A stretch of 64,000 nt of DNA from Strigamia acuminata (lineage: Eukaryota; Arthropoda; Chilopoda; Geophilomorpha; Linotaeniidae). The position numbers and the translations under genes are program-made. The number at the start of each line of letters is the position of its first letter. Position 1 is the first letter of the stretch. The stretch is from the NCBI GenBank assembly GCA_949358305.1, contig OX442314.1, positions 65,233,369-65,297,368 on the forward strand, read 5' to 3'. The notes beneath the pieces are model-generated. The model saw nothing but the letters and a program-made list of their open reading frames with translations. It did no database searches and was not told the origin of the DNA. This document shows positions 49,601-58,353 of the stretch, in pieces.

Positions 49601-51531
49601 TTGGTGGGGCGAAGGGGGATGATGGGAATTACTTCAACATCTATCCTGACAATGATGGGGAACCTGAAATTCCTCCTGGGATTCAAACCCGGCGTGGATC
49701 ACGATCAAGGAAAAAGCAAGGGAACGTGATGTTACATCCGGAACTACTGCCGTTAAACATGGCGGAATGGGAACGACGCGCATCCGTCCGCAAAGACGGA
49801 GCGACGGCGGGACAAATAGATGTTGTTTACATCACGCCCTTAAAGGACAAAATAAGAAGTCGAGTTGATATCGCACGGTGGTGCGATGAAGAAGGGTACG
49901 CATATGATGCGACCTTATTTGACTTTAAGACATTAGAGGGGGACGGTGAACCGTTAGGGTTTGCAGGTTTCTGTGCCGTCGAGCCAGAAACCTACGAAGA
50001 AGCCATGTACCACATCAAGCGTCCTGATTGGATAAAAGCCATGAGAGAGGAAATTGATGTGTTCGATGAAAGAACGGTTTACAAGGAAGTTGACAAAACA
50101 ACTTTAGACGAGGGTACGACTCTCTTGGGATCGAAATGGATATACAAAATGAAGCGCGACCACACGGGTGTTATCCAACGCTACCGAGCCCGACTCGTCG
50201 CACAGGGCTTTAAGCAAAAGCCCGGAGTTGACTTTACGGAGGTGTTCTCCCCCGTCGTCAACTTTGTGCTAGTGATAGTGTTCTTTTGCACTTTGGTGAT
50301 ACTCAAGGGATGGCGGGATTTACACCTGGATATCAAGGCCGCGTACCTTTACGGGGACCTCGATACGGTACAGTACATGGAGATCCCCAAGGGATATCGT
50401 ACCGCCCATAATAAGCATAAATGCTGGATGCTTTTAAAAGCACTTTATGGATTACACCAGTCCGGTCGTATGTGGTACCAGGTCCTCCACATACGACTAC
50501 TTGAATTGGGCTTTCAACCGTTGTTGGGTTTAAACTGTGTCTATGCCCTAGACAACGATGCAATAGTCATCTTTTACGTGGACGATATCGTGTTGTTTTC
50601 CAAGGATGACTATGTGGAACAATGCGTTTTGAAGTGGTTACGGGAATCGTTTGAAGTAGTGAGTCTGGGGCCCGTAACTTTACTTTTAGGAATTGAGTTT
50701 GATAGGTCCGGGGGCATGATTGAAATCCACCAACGGAAATATATTGAAAAGCTTTGTAAAGCGTACGGGATTGACTCGTGCCATCGAGTAAAGGTTCCAG
50801 TAACCCCGGGAACCATGATTCAAGGTGTAAGAACCGGGGAAAAAGCCGACACCTCATTCCCGTACAGATCTCTGGTCGGAAGTCTGTTGTTCATCGCCAG
50901 CCGAACCAGACCCGACATACTGTTTTCAGTAATAGTGCTTTCCCAGTATAACGAGACGCATTCGACGCGCCATGTCAATATGTTACTGCAGGTCCTGCGA
51001 TATTTGGCCACCACGTCGAATTATTCGATTAACTTATCGAACTGTAAAAACGAGAATTTGACAGTTTACACCGACGCGTCGTTTGCCCTAGATCAAGACA
51101 GACGACGAAGCTTTGGGGGACATATTGTCTATATGGGTGGCATTCCCATCTCGTGGAATTGCCACAAACAATCGATGACCTCCCTGTCGATCATGGAGAG
51201 CGAATTTCTCGCCGTGGTCGATGGGGTGAAAGAAGTTATTTGGCTCGAGCGCCTTTACGACGCGAAGATAATGTTTTGTCTCGAGCGAAATACGCCCTGT
51301 GTTTTTGCGGATAGCCAGCCGGCTATCCAATACTGTAAGAATAGGATCGAGAACAGGGCAAATAAACATATAGACGTGAAGCTCCATTTCGTTAGAGATT
51401 GGTTTGAGAAAGGAACGTTTTTGATCGAGCATGTTTCCGGCGAATTAAATGTCGCGGATATTCTGACGAAATGGTTAGCTAAATCCAGATTGAACGCGCT
51501 ATGCGAATACATCTTTGTAATTGACAAATAG
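46693..51531 (+). CDS. Ty1/copia gag-pol polyprotein (1612 aa), intact
   Basis: The ATG at 46693 (cccgaaATGg) is chosen over an upstream in-frame TTG at 46639. Domains in order: copia gag of UBN2 type (about residues 17-200, NYPTWSVQVQLLLQSYGVW), CCHC knuckle CFTCGGTGHFAREC (about 236), protease WYVDTGATDHF (about 327), and integrase zinc motif HSRLGHL...CDFC (about 569-605). Integrase catalytic residues follow: D in HLDVWG (about 631), D in KTDNGGEF (about 696), E in NSVAERAN (about 732). Then come an acidic proline-rich linker (about 850-1030), reverse transcriptase with YVDD (about 1295), and RNase H (YTDAS about 1459, ESEF, FADSQ). The integrase-before-RT order defines copia. All expected catalytic residues are present and there is no internal stop. 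Confidence 0.95.
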   Translation: MASYDRHDDYKDVKKLDGTNYPTWSVQVQLLLQSYGVWGHVTGKTKEPPAGSPFRETRDFEKGEERARSTICLACGEAQQVVAVAHATAKEVWEALKAAYQPTTRARKARLRREFLDMRLHENEEMFVFTARVDRKVVQLADVKIKITDEFHAFQYLDLLPPQYEPVKQTVYHWGDTEFTAAAVKERLVGEYNRLHVTTDEFGVPSKAPLENTGAFFNQGGRQRGRGGNAPGGPRICFTCGGTGHFARECPTPPKQQFQAKGNQTGQFRGNPRGKGRGRGQQKATVTQADIFSDSPVSYYSAAIWLQQQPPVPASHVSHANYDSQWYVDTGATDHFSFNKDWFSDFKPLTGHVQQGEGKSRIEGIGNVTLTSIYGTRTRAITLHNVFYAPNFRKNLISLGRTDEAGATTMIKNGKMVIYNDKIDDPSITAERTSDRMYKVNCRISPVNTAALPAQQAATVSSSPLIKGDEVVNSILTYPSFKDALTQNSSEPGKPAPAIKGQASVANNAPANVTTNAQANVSNKIKAKTANASKEASSIVQNKAENGNNSTNGVKTFDKKDKAQTMDIWHSRLGHLNAKGIAGLEKSTDVFGLKLSNKELSTCDFCARAKSTRASFPPIIGITTKSILEIVHLDVWGPAPVQTLGGAYYYLILIDDFSRFMWIIIMKRKSDVLGHFKRWLLEVERTTSKKVKAIKTDNGGEFISRQWDDYVATIGLKCMRTNAYSPEMNSVAERANRTILNGTRALLFENKFPATLWAELAVSVVYLKNRFPHTGIGGKTPYSVFYNKKLSLRHVKCIGSLTYVHIPSQTRGGKLQDRAWAGALIGYAASTRGYRIWDPNKNQVFLSKHVKIFENNFWFELGTGTSPELENDFDTSSSDSFNGSFSDDDSVVGDPIPAEIPEPPPAIQEVPQPAPQQKVKPALPTTPKPTLRPELRPVAKQAAQQPPLMPVEGNPILGDGDTGDEPVEEIGGAKGDDGNYFNIYPDNDGEPEIPPGIQTRRGSRSRKKQGNVMLHPELLPLNMAEWERRASVRKDGATAGQIDVVYITPLKDKIRSRVDIARWCDEEGYAYDATLFDFKTLEGDGEPLGFAGFCAVEPETYEEAMYHIKRPDWIKAMREEIDVFDERTVYKEVDKTTLDEGTTLLGSKWIYKMKRDHTGVIQRYRARLVAQGFKQKPGVDFTEVFSPVVNFVLVIVFFCTLVILKGWRDLHLDIKAAYLYGDLDTVQYMEIPKGYRTAHNKHKCWMLLKALYGLHQSGRMWYQVLHIRLLELGFQPLLGLNCVYALDNDAIVIFYVDDIVLFSKDDYVEQCVLKWLRESFEVVSLGPVTLLLGIEFDRSGGMIEIHQRKYIEKLCKAYGIDSCHRVKVPVTPGTMIQGVRTGEKADTSFPYRSLVGSLLFIASRTRPDILFSVIVLSQYNETHSTRHVNMLLQVLRYLATTSNYSINLSNCKNENLTVYTDASFALDQDRRRSFGGHIVYMGGIPISWNCHKQSMTSLSIMESEFLAVVDGVKEVIWLERLYDAKIMFCLERNTPCVFADSQPAIQYCKNRIENRANKHIDVKLHFVRDWFEKGTFLIEHVSGELNVADILTKWLAKSRLNALCEYIFVIDK

Positions 51532-51536
51532 CTAAA

Positions 51537-51548
51537 CGAAGGGGGATT
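51537..51548 (+). promoter_or_regulatory. Polypurine tract of the plus-strand copia
   Basis: GAAGGGGGATT lies five bases after the gag-pol stop codon and abuts the LTR start TGTTAGG, the expected place for the plus-strand primer. Confidence 0.8.
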
Positions 51549-52014
51549 TGTTAGGTTGACGTTTTCCTGTTTGTCCTCGCATCCGCGTAGATTATCGGAT
51601 TGCATATTGTGGATAAATGCAATCAGTGTGTTGCCATGTTGATGTCCCGTATTGCAGTCGGTTGATTCTGTTTTTTAATCCCAATGCTGGTTTTGTACCG
51701 CAACCGACTCCTATTACGTGACAACACACACAACCTGTCATCTGCTCAAATGAGCACTTATTGTTTATGTTGTTCTGTTTGTTTTATCCATTAGTTTTGT
51801 CTTTCTGTAAAGAACAAGTCAGTGTATTGAAACAATGATTTGTTCTATGATTTCATTGTGTTTGAGATCGAGGGCGATTAGCCTCGAACCGGGTTTTTAT
51901 GTAACACACTTACTTTTGTAATAAAAGATGGCGGACGCGTGTCCGATTTATCCGCCCAGCCAAAATGATGTTTCCGAGTTATTTCGACAGCGCACAGGCC
52001 ATTGCAACTCTTCA
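51549..52014 (+). repeat. 3' LTR of the plus-strand copia
   Basis: A 466-bp segment beginning TGTTAGGTTGACG and ending GCAACTCTTCA, called from one copy by its TG...CA ends, the adjacent purine tract and the abrupt return to satellite at 52015. A poly(A) signal AATAAA is at 51920-51925. Its last bases (AACTCTTCA) resemble those of the minus-strand copia LTR (AACTCAACA). Confidence 0.8.
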
Positions 52015-52261
52015 GTGTTTGTGCTAAGTCAACTGCGATCTGAAATGAGCTCAAAATTTTTTTTTCAAAATTTATTGCTTGGGTGTTGCTAAAACTTACA
52101 TCTACAAAGGTTTAAACACTATTTATAAACATTCAGACACATTGGACTTGTGGTGTTTCTGCTAAGTCAACTGTGATGAGATCAAAAGTCTATTCTCCCA
52201 AATCATTGGTTGGATGTTTCTAAAACTTACATTGGAGCCTTCTACTAAGGTTTAAACACTA
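52015..52261. repeat. 140-bp complex satellite, part 3 (short remnant)
   Basis: Nearly two monomers: a type-II T-rich monomer (A4T9 tract at 52053, short form with ctacaaagg), then an ordinary monomer with the ttctgctaag variant, ending at aaacacta where the gypsy LTR begins. Confidence 0.95.
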
Positions 52262-52891
52262 TGTGGTGATTCGGCATCACCAGAAGATATAATTAGTGGT
52301 AATTATCTCATTATTAATTCTTGACACTAGAGTGCGCCAGGAACGGTGACTAGACTGGCTAGTCTCTCGTTTCTGCGAGCCTGCATAATCACAATGATTT
52401 GCATATGACGTCATTTCCGGTTAATATATAACGCCAACGCTTGACCGGAAACGACACTACAGTTACCACATTTCAGCAAGAGCACCATTTACCTCACCTT
52501 TCAGGCCGTTTCACGGATTGATCGAGGACCGGTGCCCGCTGACCATTCAACTGTACAACAGCCACATTTATTTAGCGTAGCCAAACTACGCTAGAATAAA
52601 TATCCGAACGATATTCGTTTAATTCGCACGAGAAAGCGAATTCTCGCGTGTTCATAATAACACGTGGAAATACCCTAGACAACAAACACAGACCACGCGT
52701 AGGACTAAACAATTGGATCCGCCATTGTTTAGCGGCAACTCGTATTCGCAGCCGAATCCGAGGACCACCACAGGAAACATCTTAACTTATATTTGTATTA
52801 GTAAGCGTGTTTTAATAAAGCAGTATTTGAAGTATATTGTATTCCCGAGTGTATTATTTATTATCTTTAACCACGAAGTCGAATCACGACA
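52262..52891 (+). repeat. 5' LTR of the gypsy element
   Basis: A 630-bp segment beginning TGTGGTGATTCG and ending CGAATCACGACA; these termini are inverted repeats with 11 of 12 positions matching. A TATA-like box aatatata lies at 52423-52430. A perfect 8-bp hairpin, TAGCGTAG ccaaa CTACGCTA (52573-52593), is directly followed by AATAAA at 52595, and another AATAAA lies near 52811. The end is fixed by the primer site 2 nt further on. Confidence 0.85.
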
Positions 52892-52893
52892 CG

Positions 52894-52911
52894 TGGGGGC
52901 CTGTCCGGGAT
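52894..52911 (+). promoter_or_regulatory. tRNA-Pro-type primer-binding site of the gypsy element
   Basis: TGGGGGCCTGTCCGGGAT lies 2 nt after the LTR. It matches the well-known tRNA-Pro primer-binding site used by several retroviruses at 16 of 18 positions, with two adjacent bases exchanged. Confidence 0.8.
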
Positions 52912-52985
52912 AGAATTTGCTAACCTTACGACAAAACTTTAAATAATAACCGGGATCTTTCGACCGATCATTATATCGCAAGAAA

Positions 52986-55865
52986 ATGACGAAAACTACC
53001 GCAGAAGACAGAAAAAGGCGTAACGACGAAAAGGAGAGAAAGGAAGCCGAAGAAATCGAACGCCAAAAAGCGGAAGAAGCGAACCACGTGGAACCAGAAG
53101 TCGAGACTAACTCGACTGAAGTTTCAACGGAATCATCAAGTGAAGGCCTTCCCCTTGCAAGACAACTTCCGTTCACGGGAGGCGAATTCGAAGGATCAGG
53201 AAGCTCTCACGAAGAAAACAGACTAAACAAATCGTTCAAAAACCCTCGATTCGGATTGAAAAGCCCCAGACCAGTCGAAAAGGATCCCAGTGAAATGGAT
53301 CTAATGACTCTTCTAAATAAAGCGGCAAGCACAGGCGCCGCAATTATCAACGAGGCTACCCGAGCCGACCAAGCGAGAACAGCCGCGTTGGAAAAGAAGA
53401 AAAACGAATTGATGGAAGATTTAGCCAGAGAGCATTGCGAGAAATTAGCTGCCATGGAACAGAGCTTGGCACAAGAACGTCAAGCTAAGCAGATGGCGGC
53501 CGCCCGTGAAAGCCAAGAAAAGCAAATGGCAATGGAGCGCGAGCTGGCTCGAGAATTGCTCGCGAAGCAAAGAATAATCGAACGAGAAATGGCAAAGGAC
53601 TACCAGATCCGGCCACCAAGCAACGGGTTAAGCCAGCATTCGGAGCCAAACTCCGTACAGAGCTCCCCAGAACGGTCTCACACAGCTAAGGAGCTGGTAG
53701 CCAAAGCAATAGAAGTAACTCGAGTGGCCTGCGCACACGGCATCGAGATCGATCAGGACAAGGATCCTTACGCAGAACTAAGCCGGGTAATCGACCTGGT
53801 AAATCAGAGGACTGAAAAAAGATCGGCAGAAAACACGGCCAGACGCGGGGAGAAACGACGTCGGGTCGGAGCGGATCGACAGCAGTCCGAGACCGGCGGC
53901 GAAGCAACGTCAGACAGTGAAAGTATCGACTCTCAAGCATCTCACGGCAGTATCCGAGTCAACGGACTAGATAGCATCTTGAACGAATCGGACGAAGTCA
54001 AAGGAGAACTATACGAGGCGTTTATACAGGATAGGAGGAATAATCAGGGCGCGCAATCATGGGCAATAAAAAACTCATTTGCAATGAAAACTGGCCAAAC
54101 CAGTAATACCAACCCAGGCGACCCTAACGCCGAACTAATCAGATGTATAAATCAGAAGAACCAGATACGCAACGAAGCAGGTCGAAATAAACTGGCCATG
54201 CCGACGCTCGAGGAGATTAACGCAGTTAAAAATCACCTCGAAAAGAAGCACGCCGCCGAAGCATATGCTGGAAGAGACTCCTATGTTTTTATCAAAAAAA
54301 CGAACGAAGGCCTCACGGGGACCCGACTGGACGATCTGATACCGCCCGGAACACAGTTGAGCCGAACCTCCGCTCCGGAAAAATCGAACCCCGATAACTC
54401 AACGGTAGCGCAAGACCTCACGAATAATCCGAACGCCGTGGGATCATCAGGACAAACGTCGTTCCAACACAATCAATTCGAACTGACAGGCAACGGTACG
54501 CATTACCCAAGCCTCCCTTCCGACAATCCACGATCATCACCGCTGCCTAGTGAGACTGACTCGCTAAGCAACCAACTACGGACGATGAAAGACGAACTCC
54601 TTCAAGCCATGGACCAAAAACTTCAACAGAGCCGTGGCCAAGAGACCGAGGAAGATGATCGAAGCGAAGGATTGTTGAAACGTTACTCCGCGGACCGATG
54701 GCTGTATTCTCGCAAGGATAACAACATCAAGTGGACGACCCTGAGACTAATTAAGTTCGACGGATCCTGGAACGCTGGCAACTTGTTTTTGGACGAAGTC
54801 GCCCTGACGATTAATCGTTTAGGAGCGGAACCCGACGAAATGGTTGCACGCGGAATACCAGAAATGCTGATAAACCGGGCCCGAAACTGGTACGCTGATG
54901 TCCAACCCCGAAACTGGGAAGACTTCGTCATAAAGTTCCACAATCAATATGGCGAGACGAGCCAAGAAATCCAGAAAAGAGTAAGCTCTATGAAGCAAGC
55001 TCCCGGGGAAACTCTGAGGGAGTACGTACAACGAGCCGACAGCCTGTTCCGTGAAATGGACAAACCATTTGACCAACACGCTCAGAAAGCTCTCTTCGAA
55101 CAAGGACTAAACGAAACCGCAACCAAAGTCCTACGAGAAATGAACGCTCCTAAAGGGGATAATTTCAAAGCCATCCTCGCTTTCGTCGAGAAAAAACACA
55201 CCGAAGTAAATGCTCGGTATAACGAAAATCTGACAAAAGAAGAACGAGCTCTAGGAGTGGCTCGACAGCAACGAATACAGGAACGCAGCATAGACTCCAC
55301 TAAGCTGCTCCAATCGCGAAATTATCTAAACGGAAGTATAGAGCCACTCCCCTCAAAGAAAAACCAACAAGCTTCCAACCCGTTACCACCTCCAAATAAG
55401 GCCTATCGCACGCAAACTAACGCCGCCGAGGAAAAGTCGGAAGACGAAATAAGCGAAGATTCTGAGCAATTCTCGGAAAGCGATGAGGTCGACGAAGGTA
55501 TCAACGAGGTTGTACATGCAAACATGGGGAAGGAACTGGCACCCAGCTACCGACCTCAGATGAAGTCCAGAAAATCGGAGCATCACAACCCGAAAACAGA
55601 GGCGACTTCTGAGAAGAAAGACTACCCCAAAAAACCTTTTGTGCGGGAGGGAAAGAAGAAAAGCCCTTGTAATTTCTGCAACGAGGACGGCCACTGGCGT
55701 CAGACCTGCCCGAAATTGGCAAAGAAAAAAGCCGACGACAAGGCCGCAGAGAGAGAAGAGCTAGTGAGATTGCTCGCTAAGGAGCAAGAAAAAGTCTTGA
55801 AGGAACTCACCGCCAAATTCGACAGTATGTCAAAAAACTGGAACTCGCGGGCGGAACAAAAATAA
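52986..55865 (+). CDS. Gypsy gag polyprotein (959 aa)
   Basis: The structural protein of the gypsy particle. The N-terminal part is charged (E/K-rich) with a strong predicted coiled coil at about residues 134-205. Polar, disordered stretches lead to a retrotransposon gag (capsid-like) domain at about 585-735 (FLDEVALTIN, ARNWYADVQPRNWEDFVIKF). Near the C-terminus is one zinc knuckle, CNFCNEDGHWRQTC (about 895), of CX2CX4HX4C type. The ATG at 52986 is the first good start after the primer site. The length is large for a gypsy gag because of the N-terminal extension. Pol lies in the -1 frame relative to gag, and a slippery site sits near the gag end. Confidence 0.9.
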   Translation: MTKTTAEDRKRRNDEKERKEAEEIERQKAEEANHVEPEVETNSTEVSTESSSEGLPLARQLPFTGGEFEGSGSSHEENRLNKSFKNPRFGLKSPRPVEKDPSEMDLMTLLNKAASTGAAIINEATRADQARTAALEKKKNELMEDLAREHCEKLAAMEQSLAQERQAKQMAAARESQEKQMAMERELARELLAKQRIIEREMAKDYQIRPPSNGLSQHSEPNSVQSSPERSHTAKELVAKAIEVTRVACAHGIEIDQDKDPYAELSRVIDLVNQRTEKRSAENTARRGEKRRRVGADRQQSETGGEATSDSESIDSQASHGSIRVNGLDSILNESDEVKGELYEAFIQDRRNNQGAQSWAIKNSFAMKTGQTSNTNPGDPNAELIRCINQKNQIRNEAGRNKLAMPTLEEINAVKNHLEKKHAAEAYAGRDSYVFIKKTNEGLTGTRLDDLIPPGTQLSRTSAPEKSNPDNSTVAQDLTNNPNAVGSSGQTSFQHNQFELTGNGTHYPSLPSDNPRSSPLPSETDSLSNQLRTMKDELLQAMDQKLQQSRGQETEEDDRSEGLLKRYSADRWLYSRKDNNIKWTTLRLIKFDGSWNAGNLFLDEVALTINRLGAEPDEMVARGIPEMLINRARNWYADVQPRNWEDFVIKFHNQYGETSQEIQKRVSSMKQAPGETLREYVQRADSLFREMDKPFDQHAQKALFEQGLNETATKVLREMNAPKGDNFKAILAFVEKKHTEVNARYNENLTKEERALGVARQQRIQERSIDSTKLLQSRNYLNGSIEPLPSKKNQQASNPLPPPNKAYRTQTNAAEEKSEDEISEDSEQFSESDEVDEGINEVVHANMGKELAPSYRPQMKSRKSEHHNPKTEATSEKKDYPKKPFVREGKKKSPCNFCNEDGHWRQTCPKLAKKKADDKAAEREELVRLLAKEQEKVLKELTAKFDSMSKNWNSRAEQK
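55832..55838 (+). promoter_or_regulatory. Candidate -1 ribosomal frameshift site, A AAA AAC
   Basis: The heptamer AAAAAAC is phased as A-AAA-AAC in the gag frame (tcA AAA AAC tgg), 24 bases before the gag stop codon. The -1 frame is open from 55781, past the gag stop, and continues into the protease without a stop up to 56303. This fits X-XXY-YYZ slippage producing gag-pol. No downstream pseudoknot was modelled. Confidence 0.65.
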
Positions 55866-55897
55866 TTCCACATCCGCTCGCGATAACTTCGAAAACG

Positions 55898-58353
55898 ATG
55901 GACCTTACACTAGTGGAAAAACAAATTAAAGAAATGAAAAAATTGTTGGAATTTTTCGAGGAAGCTGCCAACGAGGAAGTCACAACTCCAACCAAAAAAC
56001 GGAAATTCGAAATTAGAGACGAAGACGGCATAGCCAACGCTTTCATGACTTTACCGCTTGACCAAGGGGCCAATCCTCTTAAAAAGCGAATACTTCGTTG
56101 CAACCTATCAACAGAAGCGAAGAGCGTACTGGCTAAAATACCGGTCTCTTTCGGCAAAAAGGTGTTAATGGGACTACTCGACTCGGGAGCGGATCAGTCG
56201 TTTATCTCCACCGACTTATTCGAATCACTCGAAGAAAAAATACAGGAAAAATTACGGGGAATGAACGAGAATATTCGAGTTCTTACGGCAGCGGGAGAAG
56301 TTTGAGCAGTGGGGACGTTATCAACCGATTTCGTATGGGAAGGAGGCACGATTAAGCATTTCTTCATCGTGTTACCAACCCGAGACACAATCCTGCTGAT
56401 AGGAATGGATTTGATGGAACGGATGAACATCCAGCCCAACCCAGTCACACGTTTGTGGAATTACATCGACAACCACGAGGACCCACGACTACCCATAATA
56501 CCTTCGGAACTCCTAGACAAAGCTAAGGACGACGAGGAATGGGGAGGAGGCGAAATTAAAAAGTTCATCCAAGACTATAATTTTAAATCATTTAATACTA
56601 TCCTCCAGGAGGAGAATTTAATACATAATCTGGCTGTAGACGCCAACCTTGGAGAAGAACAAACGAAACTCCTCGAGGAAATGCTCAAGAAGCACTCGAA
56701 GAACTTAAATAAGGATCCAGGGAAGACAAGTTACGTAATGCACGAGATCGAATTGGTTACGGGCAAACCGGTACGAGTGCCTTTTAAGACTATGAATCCC
56801 CAGAAGAGACACATCGTAAGAACAATGTGCAACGAGTTGCTCGAAAAAGGGATCGTGTCGCACGCCATCGGAGAGTATGGAATGAGGATTGTCCTCGTCA
56901 TGCGACCAGGCTCCGAACCGCGCCTCTGCATCGATTATAGACCTTTAAACGCCATAACCGTCATTGACCCCATCCAAATGCCATCAATAGAAGCAATTTT
57001 ACGAGAACTCGCCCCATTTAACTGGGTCACGACCATGGACTTGTCCAAGGATTACTGGCAGGTTGAATTGCGGGAAGAGGATAAGGAGAAAACAGCTTTT
57101 TGGGCACCACAGGGTCGACTGATGTTTAATGTAATGCCCTTCGGGTTAGTAAACGCACCCGCCACCTTTCAAAAATTAATAGAAAAAGTTCTCGGCGATG
57201 CCTTACACAAATACGCATGGGCTTATCTTGACGACATAGTAATAGTCTCTCAGACCTTTACAGACCACTTGATGCATGTGAATGACGTCATGGAGCGACT
57301 CACAAAGGCCGGACTAAACATCCATCCAGGGAAAAGTAAATTTTGCCGCAAAGAATTGGCATTCCTGGGTTACACAGTCGGAACAGGTGGCCTATCCATC
57401 GACCCGAAAAAGACCCAGGCCATTAGCCAGTTCCCCGCCTTGGAAGATGTAAAAGGAGTCCAACGTTTCATGGGCATGGTGAATTTCTTCAATCGAATGC
57501 TCCCAAATTTGGCAGACGTCGCGGCGCCCATCACAGATCTGTTACGCAATGATAAAGATTTCGAGTGGACTGACCACTGCGAAACATCGTTTAACAAAAT
57601 AAAACAAATGTTGATCGATGTAAAACGGATTCCCCTACCAGATCTTAATCGAGAATTCACTCTTCACACCGACGCCAGTCGAATTGGCCTAGGTGCTGCG
57701 TTGCTTCAAAGGCATGACATCGACGGAGTAGAATTAGAGGTCCCGACGATGTTCATCAGCCGGAAATTACAAGTAGCCGAAAAGAATTATAATGCGACAG
57801 AGTTAGAATGTCTAGCCGTCGTCTGGGCAATCCGAAAATTCAGACCATACCTGGAATTTACCAAGTTCAACGTACAAACCGACCACGAAGCCCTAAAATG
57901 GTTAATGGCGTTGAAGGAACCGTCCGGAAGAATGGCTCGCTGGCAGCTAGAATTAATGGCTTGTGACTTAATCATTGAATACCGACCCGGAAAATTCAAC
58001 GTCGTGGCAGACGCCCTCTCACGAGCCCCAGCTTCAGACCCCGAAGACGAGACCGACTGCGGAGAGGACGACTCACGCCTCTTCTACTGTCCGAACCCCG
58101 TTCGAAAATGGGAATTTAAGAAGCTAAACGAATTACCCAAGGAGAAACTCGAGTCAGGAGACCAAAATTATTACAATTATTGGCTCCGAGCGTACCAGTC
58201 TGTCAAGGACGCTCACCCAAATTACGAGCTAACGATAGAACCTCGAATCTCCGACAAGTACGTTCGAGCATTCGTCGCCCACGTAAGCAAGGGGACGAAC
58301 AGCAAGCCGCCCACCAGGGACGAATTAATAGCCGCCCAAATGACAGACGACTT
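55898..58353 (+). pseudogene. Gypsy pol (protease, RT, RNase H), one in-frame TGA, 3' end cut by Bel
   Basis: The first ATG of the frame is at 55898, but the frame is open from 55781 and may be entered by frameshift. The protease has LLDSGADQSF (about 56175). A single TGA at 56303-56305 interrupts the protease; the same frame continues to the conserved ILLIGMDLM. Reverse transcriptase follows, with CIDYRPLN, the first aspartate in TMDLSKDYWQ (about 57033) and YLDD (about 57222). RNase H has HTDAS (about 57665), ATELECLAV and TDHEALKW. The frame runs into Bel copy 2 at 58354, so integrase is separated from it. The element is disabled by insertion and by the TGA, unless that codon is read through. 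Confidence 0.9.

Larger units (their letters stand above)
46313..52014 (+). mobile_element. Ty1/copia element on the plus strand, coding-intact, 5' LTR missing
   Basis: Leader, a 1612-aa gag-pol ORF (46693-51531), a purine tract and a 466-bp 3' LTR. The right flank is satellite (gtgtttgtgctaag). The left boundary is arbitrary because no 5' LTR was found and the sequence abuts the minus-strand copia head to head. The intact ORF shows the element is young, but without a 5' LTR it cannot be a complete autonomous copy. Confidence 0.85.
52262..58353 (+). mobile_element. Ty3/gypsy LTR retrotransposon, 5' part, interrupted by Bel copy 2
   Basis: 5' LTR 52262-52891, primer site 52894, gag 52986-55865, and pol (protease, RT, RNase H) from 55898, cut at 58353 by a Bel LTR. 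Integrase and the 3' LTR should lie beyond the second Bel copy, outside the window. The left flank is satellite (...aaacacta). Confidence 0.92.
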
